Source: Bacillaceae bacterium Marseille-Q3522 (GTDB lineage Bacteria > Bacillota > Bacilli > Bacillales > Cytobacillaceae). Taken from it: a stretch of DNA of 58,609 nt. The notes below the pieces were generated by a model that was given only the letters and a program-made list of their open reading frames with translations, was not told where the DNA came from and did not search any database. This document shows positions 44,780-55,731 of the stretch, one piece after another (the stretch's first letter is position 1; every line of letters starts with the position of its first letter). The translations under genes were made by a program, and so were the position numbers. The stretch lies in assembly GCA_017898095.1 (NCBI GenBank), contig JAGKQJ010000006.1, positions 1 through 58,609 of the forward strand, in the 5' to 3' direction.

Positions 44780-46117
44780 TTACACCCTCTTTCGTAAGCT
44801 AGCAATATAAAAGCCATCAGTGTCAAAATCGCCCGGAAAAAGCTGCAATTCATAGTTAGTCGCTGCATGTTTTAGTTTTTCCGGAAGCTTTTCTGTGAAA
44901 GCCGGATTGGCTTCAAACCCGGGATGCTGTTGTAAAAATGTTTGTATAACGGTTTGGTTTTCCTCTTTATCAATTGTACAAGTACTATAGACCAGAATAC
45001 CACCTTTTTTTAAAAGTGGAGCGACAGATTGGAGAATTTTTTGTTGAACTTCACTTAGTTTTTGGATATCCGCTTCCGTTTTTGTATATTTTATCTCGGG
45101 TTTCCTTCGGATTACTCCTAATCCCGAGCAAGGTGCATCTACTAAAATTCGGTCAAATGATTCCTTAGGAAAATGATCCTGGGCTCTCCTGCTGTCAAGA
45201 GCACAGGCATGTATATTCACCAGACCGAGCCGGGATGCCTGTTCTTTAATCAGCTTCACTTTATGTTCGTGAATATCAAGAGAAATAATTTCGCCGCTGT
45301 TGTTTAATTTTTCACCAATATGCGTTGATTTACCCCCGGGTGCAGCGCAGGCATCAAGTACCTTGTCCCCATTTTCCGGCTGCAGTGCATAGGCAACGAT
45401 CATCGAACTTTCATCCTGAATCGATAGCAGCCCATTTTTATAAGCGCTTGATAAAGCAAGATTTCCGTTGCGGCTTTTGATAGCTTCCGGAATAATGTCA
45501 CTTGCCTGAACTTGAAAATTTTCGTTTTCAAGCTCCCTGATACATTCCTCCCGTGTTATTTTATTGAGATTTACTCTTGCCGTCCGCGCAGGAACGGTTA
45601 AATTATGTTCGCATATTTGCTTTGTTTTTGCGAAGCCAAGCTGCGCGGTCCATCTGTGAATAAGCCATAAAGGATGGCTTGTTTCGATACTTAAACGCTC
45701 AAGCGGATCCTTAATGGAGGCAAAAGAAAGCATTCCGCGGCGCTGGAGATTGCGCAGCACTCCGTTAACTAAGCTTGCAATTCCTTTGTGTCCACGTTTT
45801 TTGGCAATTTCAACCGCTTCAAAAAGGACAGCGCGATCGGGAATTTTCGCTAAGAAAAACATTTGGTAAACGCTGATGCGCAGCAGTTGCAGTACCCAAA
45901 GTTCGAGCTTTTTATTGCCTTTCAAAAATTGTCTTATCATATAATCAAGCGTTATTTTCCGCTGCAAGCTGCCATAAACGAGTTCAGTCAGTAAAGAAAT
46001 ATCTTTAGGCAATACTTTATTATTTTTTATCGCATTATTTAGCAGTAAATTACTATATGATTGCTTACTTTCCATCATTTCCAGCAATTCAACAGCTGTT
46101 TCTCTGACATTTTTCAT
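44780..46117 (-). CDS. rsmB: 16S rRNA (cytosine-967) methyltransferase RsmB
   Basis: RsmB (Sun) makes m5C967 in 16S rRNA. The 445-residue protein has an N-terminal NusB-like helical domain (about 1-130) and a Rossmann methyltransferase domain. SAM-binding residues lie in VLDACAAPGGKSTHIGE. The two functional cysteines are in DAPCSGLGVIRRKPEI and VYSTCTIDKEENQ. It starts one base after the fmt stop, indicating coupled expression. Confidence 0.97.
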   Translation of the reverse strand: MKNVRETAVELLEMMESKQSYSNLLLNNAIKNNKVLPKDISLLTELVYGSLQRKITLDYMIRQFLKGNKKLELWVLQLLRISVYQMFFLAKIPDRAVLFEAVEIAKKRGHKGIASLVNGVLRNLQRRGMLSFASIKDPLERLSIETSHPLWLIHRWTAQLGFAKTKQICEHNLTVPARTARVNLNKITREECIRELENENFQVQASDIIPEAIKSRNGNLALSSAYKNGLLSIQDESSMIVAYALQPENGDKVLDACAAPGGKSTHIGEKLNNSGEIISLDIHEHKVKLIKEQASRLGLVNIHACALDSRRAQDHFPKESFDRILVDAPCSGLGVIRRKPEIKYTKTEADIQKLSEVQQKILQSVAPLLKKGGILVYSTCTIDKEENQTVIQTFLQQHPGFEANPAFTEKLPEKLKHAATNYELQLFPGDFDTDGFYIASLRKRV

Positions 46118-46118
46118 T

Positions 46119-47066
46119 TTATTCTCCTAGGCACATTCCTTTTGTTAAATGTGCACCGATTCCATGATAATATTCCGCAACCGTCATTTTTTTCTTGCCC
46201 GAAGGTTGTAATTCCGTAATATTAATTGCAGTTTGATCTGCTGTCGCTACAAGCAGTCCGCCTTCATCCAGACGAAGCACCTCTCCGGGAACTGCGGGCT
46301 TGCCATCATAGGAAAGCTTTTCCGCTTTCCATATTTTTAATACGCTCCCTTTCAGTGTGGTGTAGGCAACCGGCCACGGATTTAATCCGCGGATATGATT
46401 AAAAATTACAGTCCCCGGTACAAGCCAGTTTATTTTTTCCTGTTCCCTTGTAATATTTTTTGCATAAGTTGCAAGTTCGTCTTGCTGCGGAATCGGTGTC
46501 AGTTTTCCTTGCAGCAATTTTGGTAACGTTGCTGCTAATAATTCGGCACCGGCAGCACTTAATTTATCATGAAGGGTTCCGACATTATCGGTTTCAAGAA
46601 TTGGTACTTCCACTTGCGTTAATATGTCCCCTGCGTCCAATTTTTCCGCCATATACATAATCGTTACACCCGTTTTTTCCTTCCCTTGCATAATCGCATA
46701 ATGGATAGGAGCACCGCCTCTCAACTCCGGCAGCAATGATGCGTGGACGTTGATACAGCCATATTTTGGCGTATCAAGTAAGTTTTTCGGCAATATTTGC
46801 CCGTATGCCGCTGTTACGATTATATCCGGTTCTAAGGCGATAATTTCTGTTAATTCCGGACTTTTCCTTAATTTTTCCGGCTGATAAACGGGAATCCCGT
46901 GTTTTTCCGCTTCCTCCTTTACCGGCGGCGCGGTTACGATTTTTTTTCTGCCAACGGGACGATCGGGTTGGGTAACTACCGCGATTACCTTATCCCTGCT
47001 GTTAAGCAGTTGTTTTAATATTGGAACCGAAAAATCCGGAGTTCCCATAAAAACAATTCTTGTCAT
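46119..47066 (-). CDS. fmt: Methionyl-tRNA formyltransferase
   Basis: Fmt formylates initiator Met-tRNA using 10-formyl-tetrahydrofolate. The N-terminal Rossmann domain begins [15 protein letters not shown]. The folate-binding signature is [20 protein letters not shown], with the catalytic aspartate in the KLDAGDIL region. The C-terminal OB domain is complete at 315 residues. It overlaps def by four bases, pairing formylation with deformylation. Confidence 0.98.
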   Translation of the reverse strand: MTRIVFMGTPDFSVPILKQLLNSRDKVIAVVTQPDRPVGRKKIVTAPPVKEEAEKHGIPVYQPEKLRKSPELTEIIALEPDIIVTAAYGQILPKNLLDTPKYGCINVHASLLPELRGGAPIHYAIMQGKEKTGVTIMYMAEKLDAGDILTQVEVPILETDNVGTLHDKLSAAGAELLAATLPKLLQGKLTPIPQQDELATYAKNITREQEKINWLVPGTVIFNHIRGLNPWPVAYTTLKGSVLKIWKAEKLSYDGKPAVPGEVLRLDEGGLLVATADQTAINITELQPSGKKKMTVAEYYHGIGAHLTKGMCLGE

Positions 47067-47548
47067 GCTTCGATCTCTCCTTCCAGCGCTTCTTCCTCTA
47101 TGTACCTTGTCACTTTTGAAGTAAATAATATTCCGTTTAAATGATCAATTTCATGCTGCAGAACCCGCGCCAAATAGCCTTCAGCTTCCAATAAATATAA
47201 TTCTCCTTTGCGATTTTGGGCCTGTACTTTCACAAAATCCGCACGCGGAACTTCGCCATAAATACCGGGGAAACTTAAACAGCCCTCTGCATCAAGCTGT
47301 TCTCCCTTCAATTCGAAAATTTGCGGATTAATAAGCTCGATAATCCCGGATTCATCGTCTGTTTCAACAACAGCTATCTGCCGGTTTATATTTATTTGCG
47401 GGGCAGCCAAACCAACTCCGTCAAACTCGATCATCGTTTCATACATATCATCCAATAAATGTCCAAGCTGTTTATTAAATTTCGTAACAGGCTTGCATTT
47501 TGTTTCGAGAATTTCTGCAGGAAAATGCACTATTTTACGTATTGCCAT
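47063..47548 (-). CDS. def: Peptide deformylase
   Basis: Def removes the N-formyl group from nascent proteins. Its three motifs are intact: [16 protein letters not shown] (metal cysteine) and [11 protein letters not shown] (two metal histidines and the catalytic glutamate). At 161 residues it is a short DefA type. It sits between priA and fmt. Confidence 0.97.
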   Translation of the reverse strand: MAIRKIVHFPAEILETKCKPVTKFNKQLGHLLDDMYETMIEFDGVGLAAPQININRQIAVVETDDESGIIELINPQIFELKGEQLDAEGCLSFPGIYGEVPRADFVKVQAQNRKGELYLLEAEGYLARVLQHEIDHLNGILFTSKVTRYIEEEALEGEIEA

Positions 47549-47590
47549 CTGGTATCCCTCTTTTTCACTCTGGTTCTGTGAATCTTAGCT

Positions 47591-50005
47591 TTACATTAAC
47601 ACATATGGATTTACATCAATCAGAATTTGTAAACTGCTCGTTGCTGTTTCATGCTGAAACAAATTAGAAATTTGTTTCAACGTTTCAAAAAGCCGAGGTT
47701 CATTTTTATATTTAATGATACATTGGTAACGATATTTATTATTAATACGCGTGATTGGTGAAGCAACCGGTCCGAGAATGATCGCACGATTTGTCAGCCT
47801 TCCTTGCAAATAATTTGTAATTTTCCCGGCAACAGAAACTGTTTTCAAAAGATTTTCATGGCAAATAGTCACTAATGCCAGGTAATAGAACGGCGGATAT
47901 TGGTGGTTCCTTCTTATTCGCATTTCCTGATCATAAAATTGTTCAAAGTCTTGTCTTCCGGCAAGCGCGACACTATAATGCTCCGGAGTGTAGGTTTGAA
48001 TAACGACTTCTCCCTCCAGCTCATGCCGTCCTGCCCTGCCGCTAACTTGTGTTAGCAGCTGAAACGTTTTTTCTGCGGAACGAAAATCCGGTAAATGAAG
48101 CGTCGTATCTGCTGAGAGAACGCCAACTAATGTAACAGAAGGAAAATCAAGACCTTTGGCAATCATCTGCGTTCCTAATAATATATCTGCTTTCTTCTCG
48201 GCAAATTCCGTTAATAATTTCTCATGCGCCCCTTTCCGATTTGTCGTGTCAACATCCATTCGGATCACACGGGCCTCGGGAAGGATTTTTCCGAGCTCCT
48301 CCTCAACCTTTTGTGTCCCCGTACCGAAAAAGCGAATATGTTCACTGCCGCATTCCGGACAAATAGCCGGTACTTGTGATTCATAGCCGCAGTAATGGCA
48401 TTTCATTTTTTCCTGAAAACGGTGATAGGTTAACGAAATATCACAATGGGGGCATTGAACGACATAACCGCAATCTCTGCACATAACAAATGAGGAATAG
48501 CCTCTTTTATTTAAAAATAATACCGTTTGTTCTTTTTTTGCGATCCGTTCTTTTACCTTTTCATATAAACTGGTGGAAAACATTGAACGGTTTCCATTAC
48601 GTAGTTCATTGCGCATATCGACGATTTCCACTGTCGGCATTGCATGATTATTCATACGTTTTGTAAGCTTTAATAAGTGATAATTTCCTTTTTGTGCCCT
48701 TGCAAATGATTCGAGAGAAGGCGTTGCACTTCCCAATATAACCGGACATTGATGGAACTTAGATCTTTCAATGGCAACATCACGGGCGTGATAGCTTGGC
48801 ACTTCTTCTTGTTTATAGCTTGTTTCATGTTCTTCGTCAATAATAATAATGCCGATATTTTCAAATGGTGCAAAAATTGCCGAACGGGCACCGACAACAA
48901 CCTTTACTTCTTTGCGTTGAATTTTACGCCATTCATCGTATTTTTCCCCGGCTGATAATCCACTGTGCATGACAGCGACAAGATCGCCAAATCGTTCTTT
49001 AAACCGTTTTACCATTTGCGGGGTTAACGATATTTCAGGAACGAGTACAATCGCTTCTTTACCTTTTTGTAACACATGATGAATCGACTGTAAATATACT
49101 TCTGTCTTTCCGCTTCCTGTGACACCATATAACAGGCAGACGGCATTTTTTTTCTGATTCATTTGCTTGATAATTGTTGTAAGTGCCCGGTTTTGCTCTG
49201 TTGTTAATGGCAACGGCTTAGTCTGGCGGAATTCTTTGTGCTCATAGGGATTACGGTACACCTCAACTTCTTTTTCGAGCAAAATTCCTTTTTTTACTAA
49301 TCCCTTTACAACTGCGGGTGAAATAGGCAGCATTGCTAATAACTGCGCTGCTTCAATCGGTTCCGGATGTTCGATCATAAAAGCAAGCAGCTGCTGCTGT
49401 TTTGCTGCTTGTTTAGGAAGCTGTTCTTGTTCCGTAAACAATTGCTCCTTGTCTCCCGCCGGCATAACGTATTTTTTCGTCTTCTTTTTTATCCGTTCTT
49501 TGACTTCATAAATAACTTCAATATGATGATTGCGTACTTCTTTGTATAAAATCGCCAAATCTACTTGTTGCAAGGCATCCTTCCAGTTAATTGAAGATTG
49601 TTGCTGAAATAGATTGGCAAGCTCTGGATGTAGTTTCTCATCAGGACATTCTGCTGACTTTTTAATAAGTTTATTATATTTTGCTTTTAATGCGGCAGGC
49701 AGCATCACCTGGAAAGCGGATATTTTAAAGCAAAGTGTTTGCTCTGTAAGCCAACTTGCCAAAGAGAGTAATTCTTCATTTAAAATCGGCGTTAAATCCA
49801 ACGGTTCTATAAGATTTTTCAGCTTATCAAAATGAGAAGTCTCTTCAACAGAAACAACGAATCCTTGTACTTTTCTCGAGCCAAAAGGAACAACGACTCT
49901 TATTCCCGGTGTAATAACATCTTGCAAGTGATCGGGAATCCGGTAATCGAAAGGTTTGTCCGTTTGCTTTGCCGGAACATCGACAATGACCCTGGCAACA
50001 CTCAT
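47591..50005 (-). CDS. priA: Primosomal replication restart helicase PriA
   Basis: PriA reloads the replisome at repaired forks. The 804-residue protein has an N-terminal 3'-DNA-end-binding part beginning ARVIVDVPAKQTDKPFDY, helicase motifs LLYGVTGSGKTEVYLQ and IIIDEEHETSYKQ, and GSATPSLES. A zinc region has paired cysteines (CRDCGY, CPHC, CHYCG, CPECG). The C-terminal lobe has GTQMIAKGLDFPSVTLVG and QVSGRAGR. It overlaps coaBC by four bases. Confidence 0.98.
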   Translation of the reverse strand: MSVARVIVDVPAKQTDKPFDYRIPDHLQDVITPGIRVVVPFGSRKVQGFVVSVEETSHFDKLKNLIEPLDLTPILNEELLSLASWLTEQTLCFKISAFQVMLPAALKAKYNKLIKKSAECPDEKLHPELANLFQQQSSINWKDALQQVDLAILYKEVRNHHIEVIYEVKERIKKKTKKYVMPAGDKEQLFTEQEQLPKQAAKQQQLLAFMIEHPEPIEAAQLLAMLPISPAVVKGLVKKGILLEKEVEVYRNPYEHKEFRQTKPLPLTTEQNRALTTIIKQMNQKKNAVCLLYGVTGSGKTEVYLQSIHHVLQKGKEAIVLVPEISLTPQMVKRFKERFGDLVAVMHSGLSAGEKYDEWRKIQRKEVKVVVGARSAIFAPFENIGIIIIDEEHETSYKQEEVPSYHARDVAIERSKFHQCPVILGSATPSLESFARAQKGNYHLLKLTKRMNNHAMPTVEIVDMRNELRNGNRSMFSTSLYEKVKERIAKKEQTVLFLNKRGYSSFVMCRDCGYVVQCPHCDISLTYHRFQEKMKCHYCGYESQVPAICPECGSEHIRFFGTGTQKVEEELGKILPEARVIRMDVDTTNRKGAHEKLLTEFAEKKADILLGTQMIAKGLDFPSVTLVGVLSADTTLHLPDFRSAEKTFQLLTQVSGRAGRHELEGEVVIQTYTPEHYSVALAGRQDFEQFYDQEMRIRRNHQYPPFYYLALVTICHENLLKTVSVAGKITNYLQGRLTNRAIILGPVASPITRINNKYRYQCIIKYKNEPRLFETLKQISNLFQHETATSSLQILIDVNPYVLM

Positions 50006-51213
50006 ACTTGTTCATCCTTTGCAATTTCCAACACGGCGGCTATTATTTTTTCCGCAACTTCGGTTTTTGTTAATAGCGGCAAGCTTTCTTTTGAACCGTC
50101 TTTGCGGAATAATGTCACAATATTTGTATCAGAGCCAAAGCCTGCGCCATTTTCTTTAATATTATTCGCAACAAGCAAGTCAAGATTCTTTTTTTCCAGC
50201 TTTTCTCTTGCGTATGTTTCCAGCTGGTCTGTTTCTGCAGCAAAGCCGACTAAAATTTGCGATGTCTTGCGCTTGCCCAATTCCAATAAAATATCCTTTG
50301 TTCTTTCAAGCTCTAAACTTTCCGGGCCGGACTGTTTTTTCATTTTATTCTCATAACTTTTCTTTGGCTTGTAATCAGCAACTGCCGCAGTTTTGATAAC
50401 TATATCAGCCTGCGCAAAGCGGGATACAGCAGCCTGATACATCTCTTCTGCACTTACTACCTTAATAATCTCCGCGCCTGCGGGAGCTTCCATTGCGACA
50501 GGGCCGGAAATGAGCGTCACATCCGCTCCTTTTAACAGCGCTTGTTTTGCAATTGCATAGCCCATTTTCCCGCTGGAGTGATTCGTTATGTAGCGTACCG
50601 GATCTATTTTTTCCTGCGTTGGACCTGCCGTTACGAGCACGTGCATTCCTTTTAATACCGGTTCTTCATTTTTAAATGCTTGTTCAAGGGTATAGAGAAT
50701 GTTCTCCGGCTCTTCCATTCTCCCCTTCCCGGTATAGCCGCAAGCGAGATACCCTACACCGGGTTCGATAAACCTGTAACCGAAAGATTTGAGTGTTTGC
50801 ATATTTTTTTGTACTGCCGGATGTCCATACATGTGTACATTCATTGCCGGCGCAATCCAGACAGGCGAGGTTGCCGCAAGCAGCGTTGTCGTAAGCATAT
50901 TGTCGGCAATACCGTTTGCCAATTTACCAATCGTATTTGCTGTCGCAGGCGCGACAATGATTGCATCTGACCAATCTGCCAAATCGATATGGGCAATAAC
51001 ACGTGAATCTTTTTCATCAAATGTATCTATGTAAACCTCATTGCGGGATAATGCCTGAAATGTTAATGGCGGGACAAATTTTACCGCTGCTTCGCTCATA
51101 ATAACCTTTACTTCAGCTCCGGCCTGTGTCAATTTACTCGTGAGAGCGCAAGCTTTGTAAACGGCAATACCTCCGGATACACCTAGCAAAATTTTTTTCC
51201 CTTTTAATAACAT
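50002..51213 (-). CDS. coaBC: Bifunctional phosphopantothenoylcysteine decarboxylase/synthetase CoaBC
   Basis: CoaBC carries out two steps of coenzyme A synthesis. The ATG at 51213 after CGGAGGT gives 403 residues. The N-terminal FMN decarboxylase (CoaC, about 1-185) has GVSGGIAVYKA, APATANTIGKLANGIADN and PAMNVHMYGHP. The C-terminal synthetase (CoaB) has TAGPTQEKIDPVRYITNHSSGKMG and AAVADYKPKK. It opens the coaBC-priA-def-fmt-rsmB-rlmN-prpC-prkC run, behind a terminator. Confidence 0.97.
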   Translation of the reverse strand: MLLKGKKILLGVSGGIAVYKACALTSKLTQAGAEVKVIMSEAAVKFVPPLTFQALSRNEVYIDTFDEKDSRVIAHIDLADWSDAIIVAPATANTIGKLANGIADNMLTTTLLAATSPVWIAPAMNVHMYGHPAVQKNMQTLKSFGYRFIEPGVGYLACGYTGKGRMEEPENILYTLEQAFKNEEPVLKGMHVLVTAGPTQEKIDPVRYITNHSSGKMGYAIAKQALLKGADVTLISGPVAMEAPAGAEIIKVVSAEEMYQAAVSRFAQADIVIKTAAVADYKPKKSYENKMKKQSGPESLELERTKDILLELGKRKTSQILVGFAAETDQLETYAREKLEKKNLDLLVANNIKENGAGFGSDTNIVTLFRKDGSKESLPLLTKTEVAEKIIAAVLEIAKDEQV

Positions 51214-51260
51214 AGAGCAGACCTCCGATCTGTTTTTCATTATTTACGTGTTCAGCAGCA

Positions 51261-51390
51261 AAAGTGAACTCGGTTCAGAAAACTGATACTTCGGGGAATC
51301 AGGTGAGACTCTACTCCACCTGATTGGAAAATTCCACCTACGCTTTGCTTAGAGGTAGGGTATTAACCTTTCAAGCTTGGAAAGATAAAG
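51261..51390. repeat. Double-hairpin repeat, copy 1
   Basis: The first hairpin is AATCAGGTG..CTCCACCTGATT (51297-51325). The second is CCACCT..AGGTAGG (51333-51359) around CGCTTTGCTTAG. The flanks match copy 2 at 52.86-52.99 kb (AACTCG ahead, AAAGATAAA behind). The two copies lie in the same orientation on either side of rpoZ-gmk-remA. Confidence 0.7.
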
Positions 51391-51545
51391 GAAATGTATA
51401 TAGCTTGATTTTGCCGCTCATTATTTGCTGCCGTATTGAACAACCTCTATTATGCAAGATTCCTGACTTTTTTTCACCTTTTTCGACATGCCTGGTCATC
51501 GTGAATAAAGCTTTCATCAGCGAGGAATTCCCTTTTCTTTATCTG

Positions 51546-51599
51546 TTAAAAACGAGAAAAAGCGGATTGAAAAAGCAGCAGGAAGCTTTTTAATCCGCT
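51546..51599 (-). terminator. Intrinsic terminator of remA-gmk-rpoZ
   Basis: On the minus strand AGCGGATTAAAAAGC pairs with GCTTTTTCAATCCGCT, then TTTTCTCGTTTTT follows. It lies 34 bp beyond the rpoZ stop. Confidence 0.85.
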
Positions 51600-51632
51600 C
51601 GATCGAATATCTCCATTTACCGTGACAAATAA

Positions 51633-51830
51633 TTACGAACGTAATCTGTAGTGTAATTTATCTGCGTAAATTTCTTCAAGTGCTTTGCCTACATTTTTTT
51701 GTGAAACATATTTATCCAAAACTAATTTATCTCCCATTTGTATTCTGCGGGCACGTTTCGCTGCTACTGAAACTAACGAATATTTTGAATCAATTTTTTT
51801 TAATAGTGAATCAATGGAAGGGTAAAGCAT
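51633..51830 (-). CDS. rpoZ: RNA polymerase omega subunit
   Basis: Omega stabilises beta-prime in RNA polymerase. The ATG at 51830 gives 65 residues starting [32 protein letters not shown] and [14 protein letters not shown] are diagnostic. It starts one base after the gmk stop, with its binding site (GGAGG) inside gmk; the longer frame upstream is gmk in another phase. Confidence 0.95.
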   Translation of the reverse strand: MLYPSIDSLLKKIDSKYSLVSVAAKRARRIQMGDKLVLDKYVSQKNVGKALEEIYADKLHYRLRS

Positions 51831-51831
51831 T

Positions 51832-52452
<621 letters not shown>

Positions 52453-52716
52453 CTACTCCTCATCTGCGATTTCATCACGATCATACAAGCGGGATGCAAC
52501 TGTTTCGGGCTGTATAGCAGCTAATATAATATGGTCACTATTCATAATAATCACTGCTCTTGTCCGCCTGCCGCATGTGCCGTCAATTAAATTTCCTTGA
52601 TCTCTTGCTTCCTGAATGACCCGTTTTATTGGTGCGGATTCCGGACTGACGATCGCAACAATTCGATTTGCTGCAACTATATTACCAAAACCAATGTTAA
52701 TTAATTTTAGCGACAT
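52453..52716 (-). CDS. remA: Extracellular-matrix regulator RemA (YlzA)
   Basis: RemA is a small DNA-binding protein that activates biofilm matrix operons in B. subtilis. The 87-residue sequence [20 protein letters not shown] then [14 protein letters not shown] and [20 protein letters not shown] matches the family throughout. In B. subtilis yloC (YicC family) lies directly upstream; here the upstream region is non-coding. Expect a promoter in 52717-52860, but I could not place it. Confidence 0.95.
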   Translation of the reverse strand: MSLKLINIGFGNIVAANRIVAIVSPESAPIKRVIQEARDQGNLIDGTCGRRTRAVIIMNSDHIILAAIQPETVASRLYDRDEIADEE

Positions 52717-52859
52717 TTTTTTCCCCCAATTACAACTTTATATTTTTTCCAAATCATGATTTTTTTATACTCTATGTACCTGTTCCAAAGAATCTGTTAA
52801 AAATTAAACATCATTTTGTAACTACCTTTCACGTACACCAAAGTCTATTATACGCAAAA

Positions 52860-52990
52860 GTAAACTCGTTTCAATAAACGAAAAAACTAGGGGAATCAGG
52901 TGGAGACTCTCTCCACCTGATTAGGAAATCCCACCTACGATTCGCTTAGAGGTGGGAGTCTTAACCCTTAAAAACATTCAAAGATAAAAA
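52860..52990. repeat. Double-hairpin repeat, copy 2
   Basis: AATCAGGTGGAG (52894-52905) and CTCCACCTGATT (52911-52922) form a perfect 12-bp stem with an ACTCT loop. CCCACCT (52930-52936) and AGGTGGG (52950-52956) form a second stem, followed by AGTCTTAACC. The layout of two hairpins resembles IS200/IS605-type ends, but no transposase is nearby. Confidence 0.75.
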
Positions 52991-52992
52991 TA

Positions 52993-53033
52993 GCGGGAAA
53001 GAAAGAAAAGGTAATAGAGCCTTCTCTACTACC
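52993..53033 (-). terminator. Intrinsic terminator of yloB
   Basis: On the minus strand GGTAGTAGAG-AAGG-CTCTATTACC forms a stem with one mismatch, then TTTTCTTTCTTT. It lies 20 bp after the yloB stop. Confidence 0.75.
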
Positions 53034-53052
53034 TATTGGATTATAACATATT

Positions 53053-55731
53053 TTATCTGCTTTTTCTTGCATAAAATGAGCCGGCCAGTAAAAAAGTTGG
53101 AATCGAAGCCAGGCCGAGAATAAGGAGCCATTCCACCATGTCTATTGAGACTGTATGAAAAATCGGCTGTAGCGGCGGATAATAGATGACAACAATCATT
53201 AATAAGATGGACGAGATCACGGCGAAAACCAAGTAGAGATTTCCAAAAGGATTACGTGATAACACGGATATTTCACTGCGGCAATCGAAGACGTGTATCA
53301 GCTGTGCCATAATCAAGGTTGCAAATGCTACGGTTTGTGCATATTCCAGTTGATCCGGATGGGCGCGATAGACAATAATAAAGGCTGCCAACGTCACGGT
53401 CCCGATTAGAAAGCCTCTTGAAATAACCTTCCAGCCTAAGCCTCTGGCAAAGATTCCTTCTTTTGGGTTTCTCGGATGATGTTTCATCACATTCCCTTCT
53501 GCCTTATCCAAACCGAGCGCCATCGCAGGAAGACCGTCCGTTACAAGATTGACCCAAAGTATTTGAATCGGAACAAGCGGCAAAGGCAAAGCGAGAATCA
53601 TTGCAAAAAACATCACCAATATTTCACCGACATTGGAAGCCAGTAAATAGCGGACAAATTTCCGGACATTTTCATAAATATTTCTGCCTTCTTTTATCGC
53701 AGCTTTAATCGTGGCAAAATTATCATCTAATAAAATTAACGAAGAAGCCTCTTTGGCAACATCTGTCCCCGCTATCCCCATGGAAATGCCGATATCGGCT
53801 GCTTTGATTGCCGGTGCATCATTAACACCATCTCCAGTCATTGCAACGATATGGCCCTTTTTTTGTAATGCTTTGACTATTTTCAGCTTATGCTCAGGAG
53901 AAACTCTCGCAAATACCTGGACATCATCAACAACCTCTTCTAATTCTTCAACAGACATTGCGGATAAGCTTTGTCCATCCAGTACTTGTCCGGATTTCGT
54001 GATAATGCCGAGCTGATTTGCAATTGCCTTCGCTGTTAATACATGATCCCCGGTTATCATCACTGTTTTAATGCCGGCTTCCTTGCATTCCTTTACGGCC
54101 CGTTTCACTTCGGGTCTCGGCGGGTCGATCATCCCTTGCAGGCCGATAAAGGTTAAATTCTTTTCTGCTTCCTTTTCATCGAAAATATAGGTCGCTTTCG
54201 GTATCTCTTTAAAACCGATTGCAATCGTCCGCAGCGCTTGAGCAGCTAAAAGCTTAATCTCAGCTTGCACTTTTTTATCCATTTCCCGGGAAAAATGTTG
54301 TTTCATTCCCTGCCAAAGAATCGAGTCGCAAATCCGGATCATAACATCCGGTGCCCCTTTTGTAACGACATATTGTTTTCCATTTTTATCTTTTATGACG
54401 ACGGTCATCATTTTTCTCGTTGAATCAAACGGGAATTCCTGGACGATGTCAAAATGCTTTCTTAATGAAGCTCTGCTGTAGCCTGCTTTCATTGCCGCAA
54501 CAAGCAAAGCTCCATCGGTCGGATCCCCGTCAATGAAAATGGTTTCGTCTTTTTTTATTATCTCGGCATGATTACACAGCAGACCGAAGGTTAACAGCTG
54601 CTGAAAATTTTTATTGTCTCCCGGATGGACCTGTTGCTCATTTTTATAAAAGCTTCCCTTCGGTTCATAGCCAACGCCGGCAATAGTCCATGTTTCACCG
54701 CCGCTCCACAAATGTGTCACCGTCATTTTGTTTTGTGTCATCGTTCCTGTTTTATCAGAACAGATTACAGAGGCACATCCTAACGTCTCAACAGCCGGAA
54801 GCTTCCTGACGATTGCTCTTTGCTTAATCATCCGCTGGACACCAAGTGACAGAGCAATCGTGACAATTGCCGGCAACCCTTCCGGAATTGCAGCTACCGC
54901 CAACGAAACTCCGGCGAAAAACATCGTATAAATATCCTGCCCCTGCATAACTCCGATAACAACAACAAGCAATGTCAGAAAAAGGGCGGTGACAATCAAA
55001 ATTTTTCCAAGCTGCTCCAGCCTTCTTTGCAGCGGTGTTGTCATTGATTCCGCATTCTGTAATAAATCGGCTATTTGTCCCATCGCTGTCTTCATTCCGG
55101 TGGCAATAACAACCCCTGTTCCTGTTCCTCTCGTAACCATTGTTCCCATGAAAGCAATGTTTTCCATGTCACCAATATTCGGCTTTTCTATATGCAAAGA
55201 CTGCGATGACTTTTGCACAGGAAGCGATTCACCTGTTAAAGCCGATTCTTCCATTTCAAGACTTTTGCAGTCGATAATCCGTAAGTCAGCTCCAATCCGG
55301 TCACCGCTTGAAAACTTAAGTAAATCTCCGGGAACAATTTCTTTAGATGCGATTTTACTCCAGGAACCGTTTCGTAAAACATGTACTTGCGGTGCCGAGA
55401 GTTCCTTTAGTGCTTCCAATGACTTTTCTGCTTTTCTTTCTTGATAAAAGCCTAAAAAGCCATTTGTTATGATGATCATAATAATCGCAATCGCATCTAA
55501 ATATTCCCCCAGTAAACCGGAGATCAATGTTGCTGCTACAAGTACTACAACCATAAAATCTTTAAACTGACCGATAAATAACAGCAAGGCAGAACGCTTC
55601 TTCCCCTCGTCCAATTCATTATGTCCATACTGTTTCTGCCGTTTACTGACAACAGTTTCCGAAAGGCCTGTGGAAAAATCTGTTGCCAACGTGTTTTCTA
55701 CCTCTCTTATATTCATTTCATGGAACTTCAT
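53053..55731 (-). CDS. yloB: P-type calcium-transporting ATPase YloB
   Basis: A P2A-type ion pump of 892 residues; the B. subtilis relative is a calcium ATPase expressed in sporulating cells. The actuator domain has ESALTGESLPVQ. The phosphorylated aspartate is in CSDKTGTMTQNKMT, nucleotide-binding KGAPDVM follows, and the hinge MTGDGVNDAPAIKAADIG is intact. Membrane segments lie near 50-95, 245-310 and in the last 190 residues (LASNVGEILVMFFAMILALP and later helices). The AAIPEGLPA ion-site motif is in M4. It is divergent from rqcH and single, with its own terminator. Confidence 0.96.
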   Translation of the reverse strand: MKFHEMNIREVENTLATDFSTGLSETVVSKRQKQYGHNELDEGKKRSALLLFIGQFKDFMVVVLVAATLISGLLGEYLDAIAIIMIIITNGFLGFYQERKAEKSLEALKELSAPQVHVLRNGSWSKIASKEIVPGDLLKFSSGDRIGADLRIIDCKSLEMEESALTGESLPVQKSSQSLHIEKPNIGDMENIAFMGTMVTRGTGTGVVIATGMKTAMGQIADLLQNAESMTTPLQRRLEQLGKILIVTALFLTLLVVVIGVMQGQDIYTMFFAGVSLAVAAIPEGLPAIVTIALSLGVQRMIKQRAIVRKLPAVETLGCASVICSDKTGTMTQNKMTVTHLWSGGETWTIAGVGYEPKGSFYKNEQQVHPGDNKNFQQLLTFGLLCNHAEIIKKDETIFIDGDPTDGALLVAAMKAGYSRASLRKHFDIVQEFPFDSTRKMMTVVIKDKNGKQYVVTKGAPDVMIRICDSILWQGMKQHFSREMDKKVQAEIKLLAAQALRTIAIGFKEIPKATYIFDEKEAEKNLTFIGLQGMIDPPRPEVKRAVKECKEAGIKTVMITGDHVLTAKAIANQLGIITKSGQVLDGQSLSAMSVEELEEVVDDVQVFARVSPEHKLKIVKALQKKGHIVAMTGDGVNDAPAIKAADIGISMGIAGTDVAKEASSLILLDDNFATIKAAIKEGRNIYENVRKFVRYLLASNVGEILVMFFAMILALPLPLVPIQILWVNLVTDGLPAMALGLDKAEGNVMKHHPRNPKEGIFARGLGWKVISRGFLIGTVTLAAFIIVYRAHPDQLEYAQTVAFATLIMAQLIHVFDCRSEISVLSRNPFGNLYLVFAVISSILLMIVVIYYPPLQPIFHTVSIDMVEWLLILGLASIPTFLLAGSFYARKSR

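Larger units (their letters stand above)
51214..51632. other. Intergenic region between rpoZ and coaBC
   Basis: No gene is present. It holds one copy of the double-hairpin repeat (51261-51390) and the rpoZ terminator (51546-51599). No clear coaBC promoter was found. Confidence 0.5.
52717..53052. other. Intergenic region between yloB and remA
   Basis: No gene is present; the yloC gene expected here from B. subtilis order is missing. The region carries copy 2 of the double-hairpin repeat and the yloB terminator. Confidence 0.5.
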
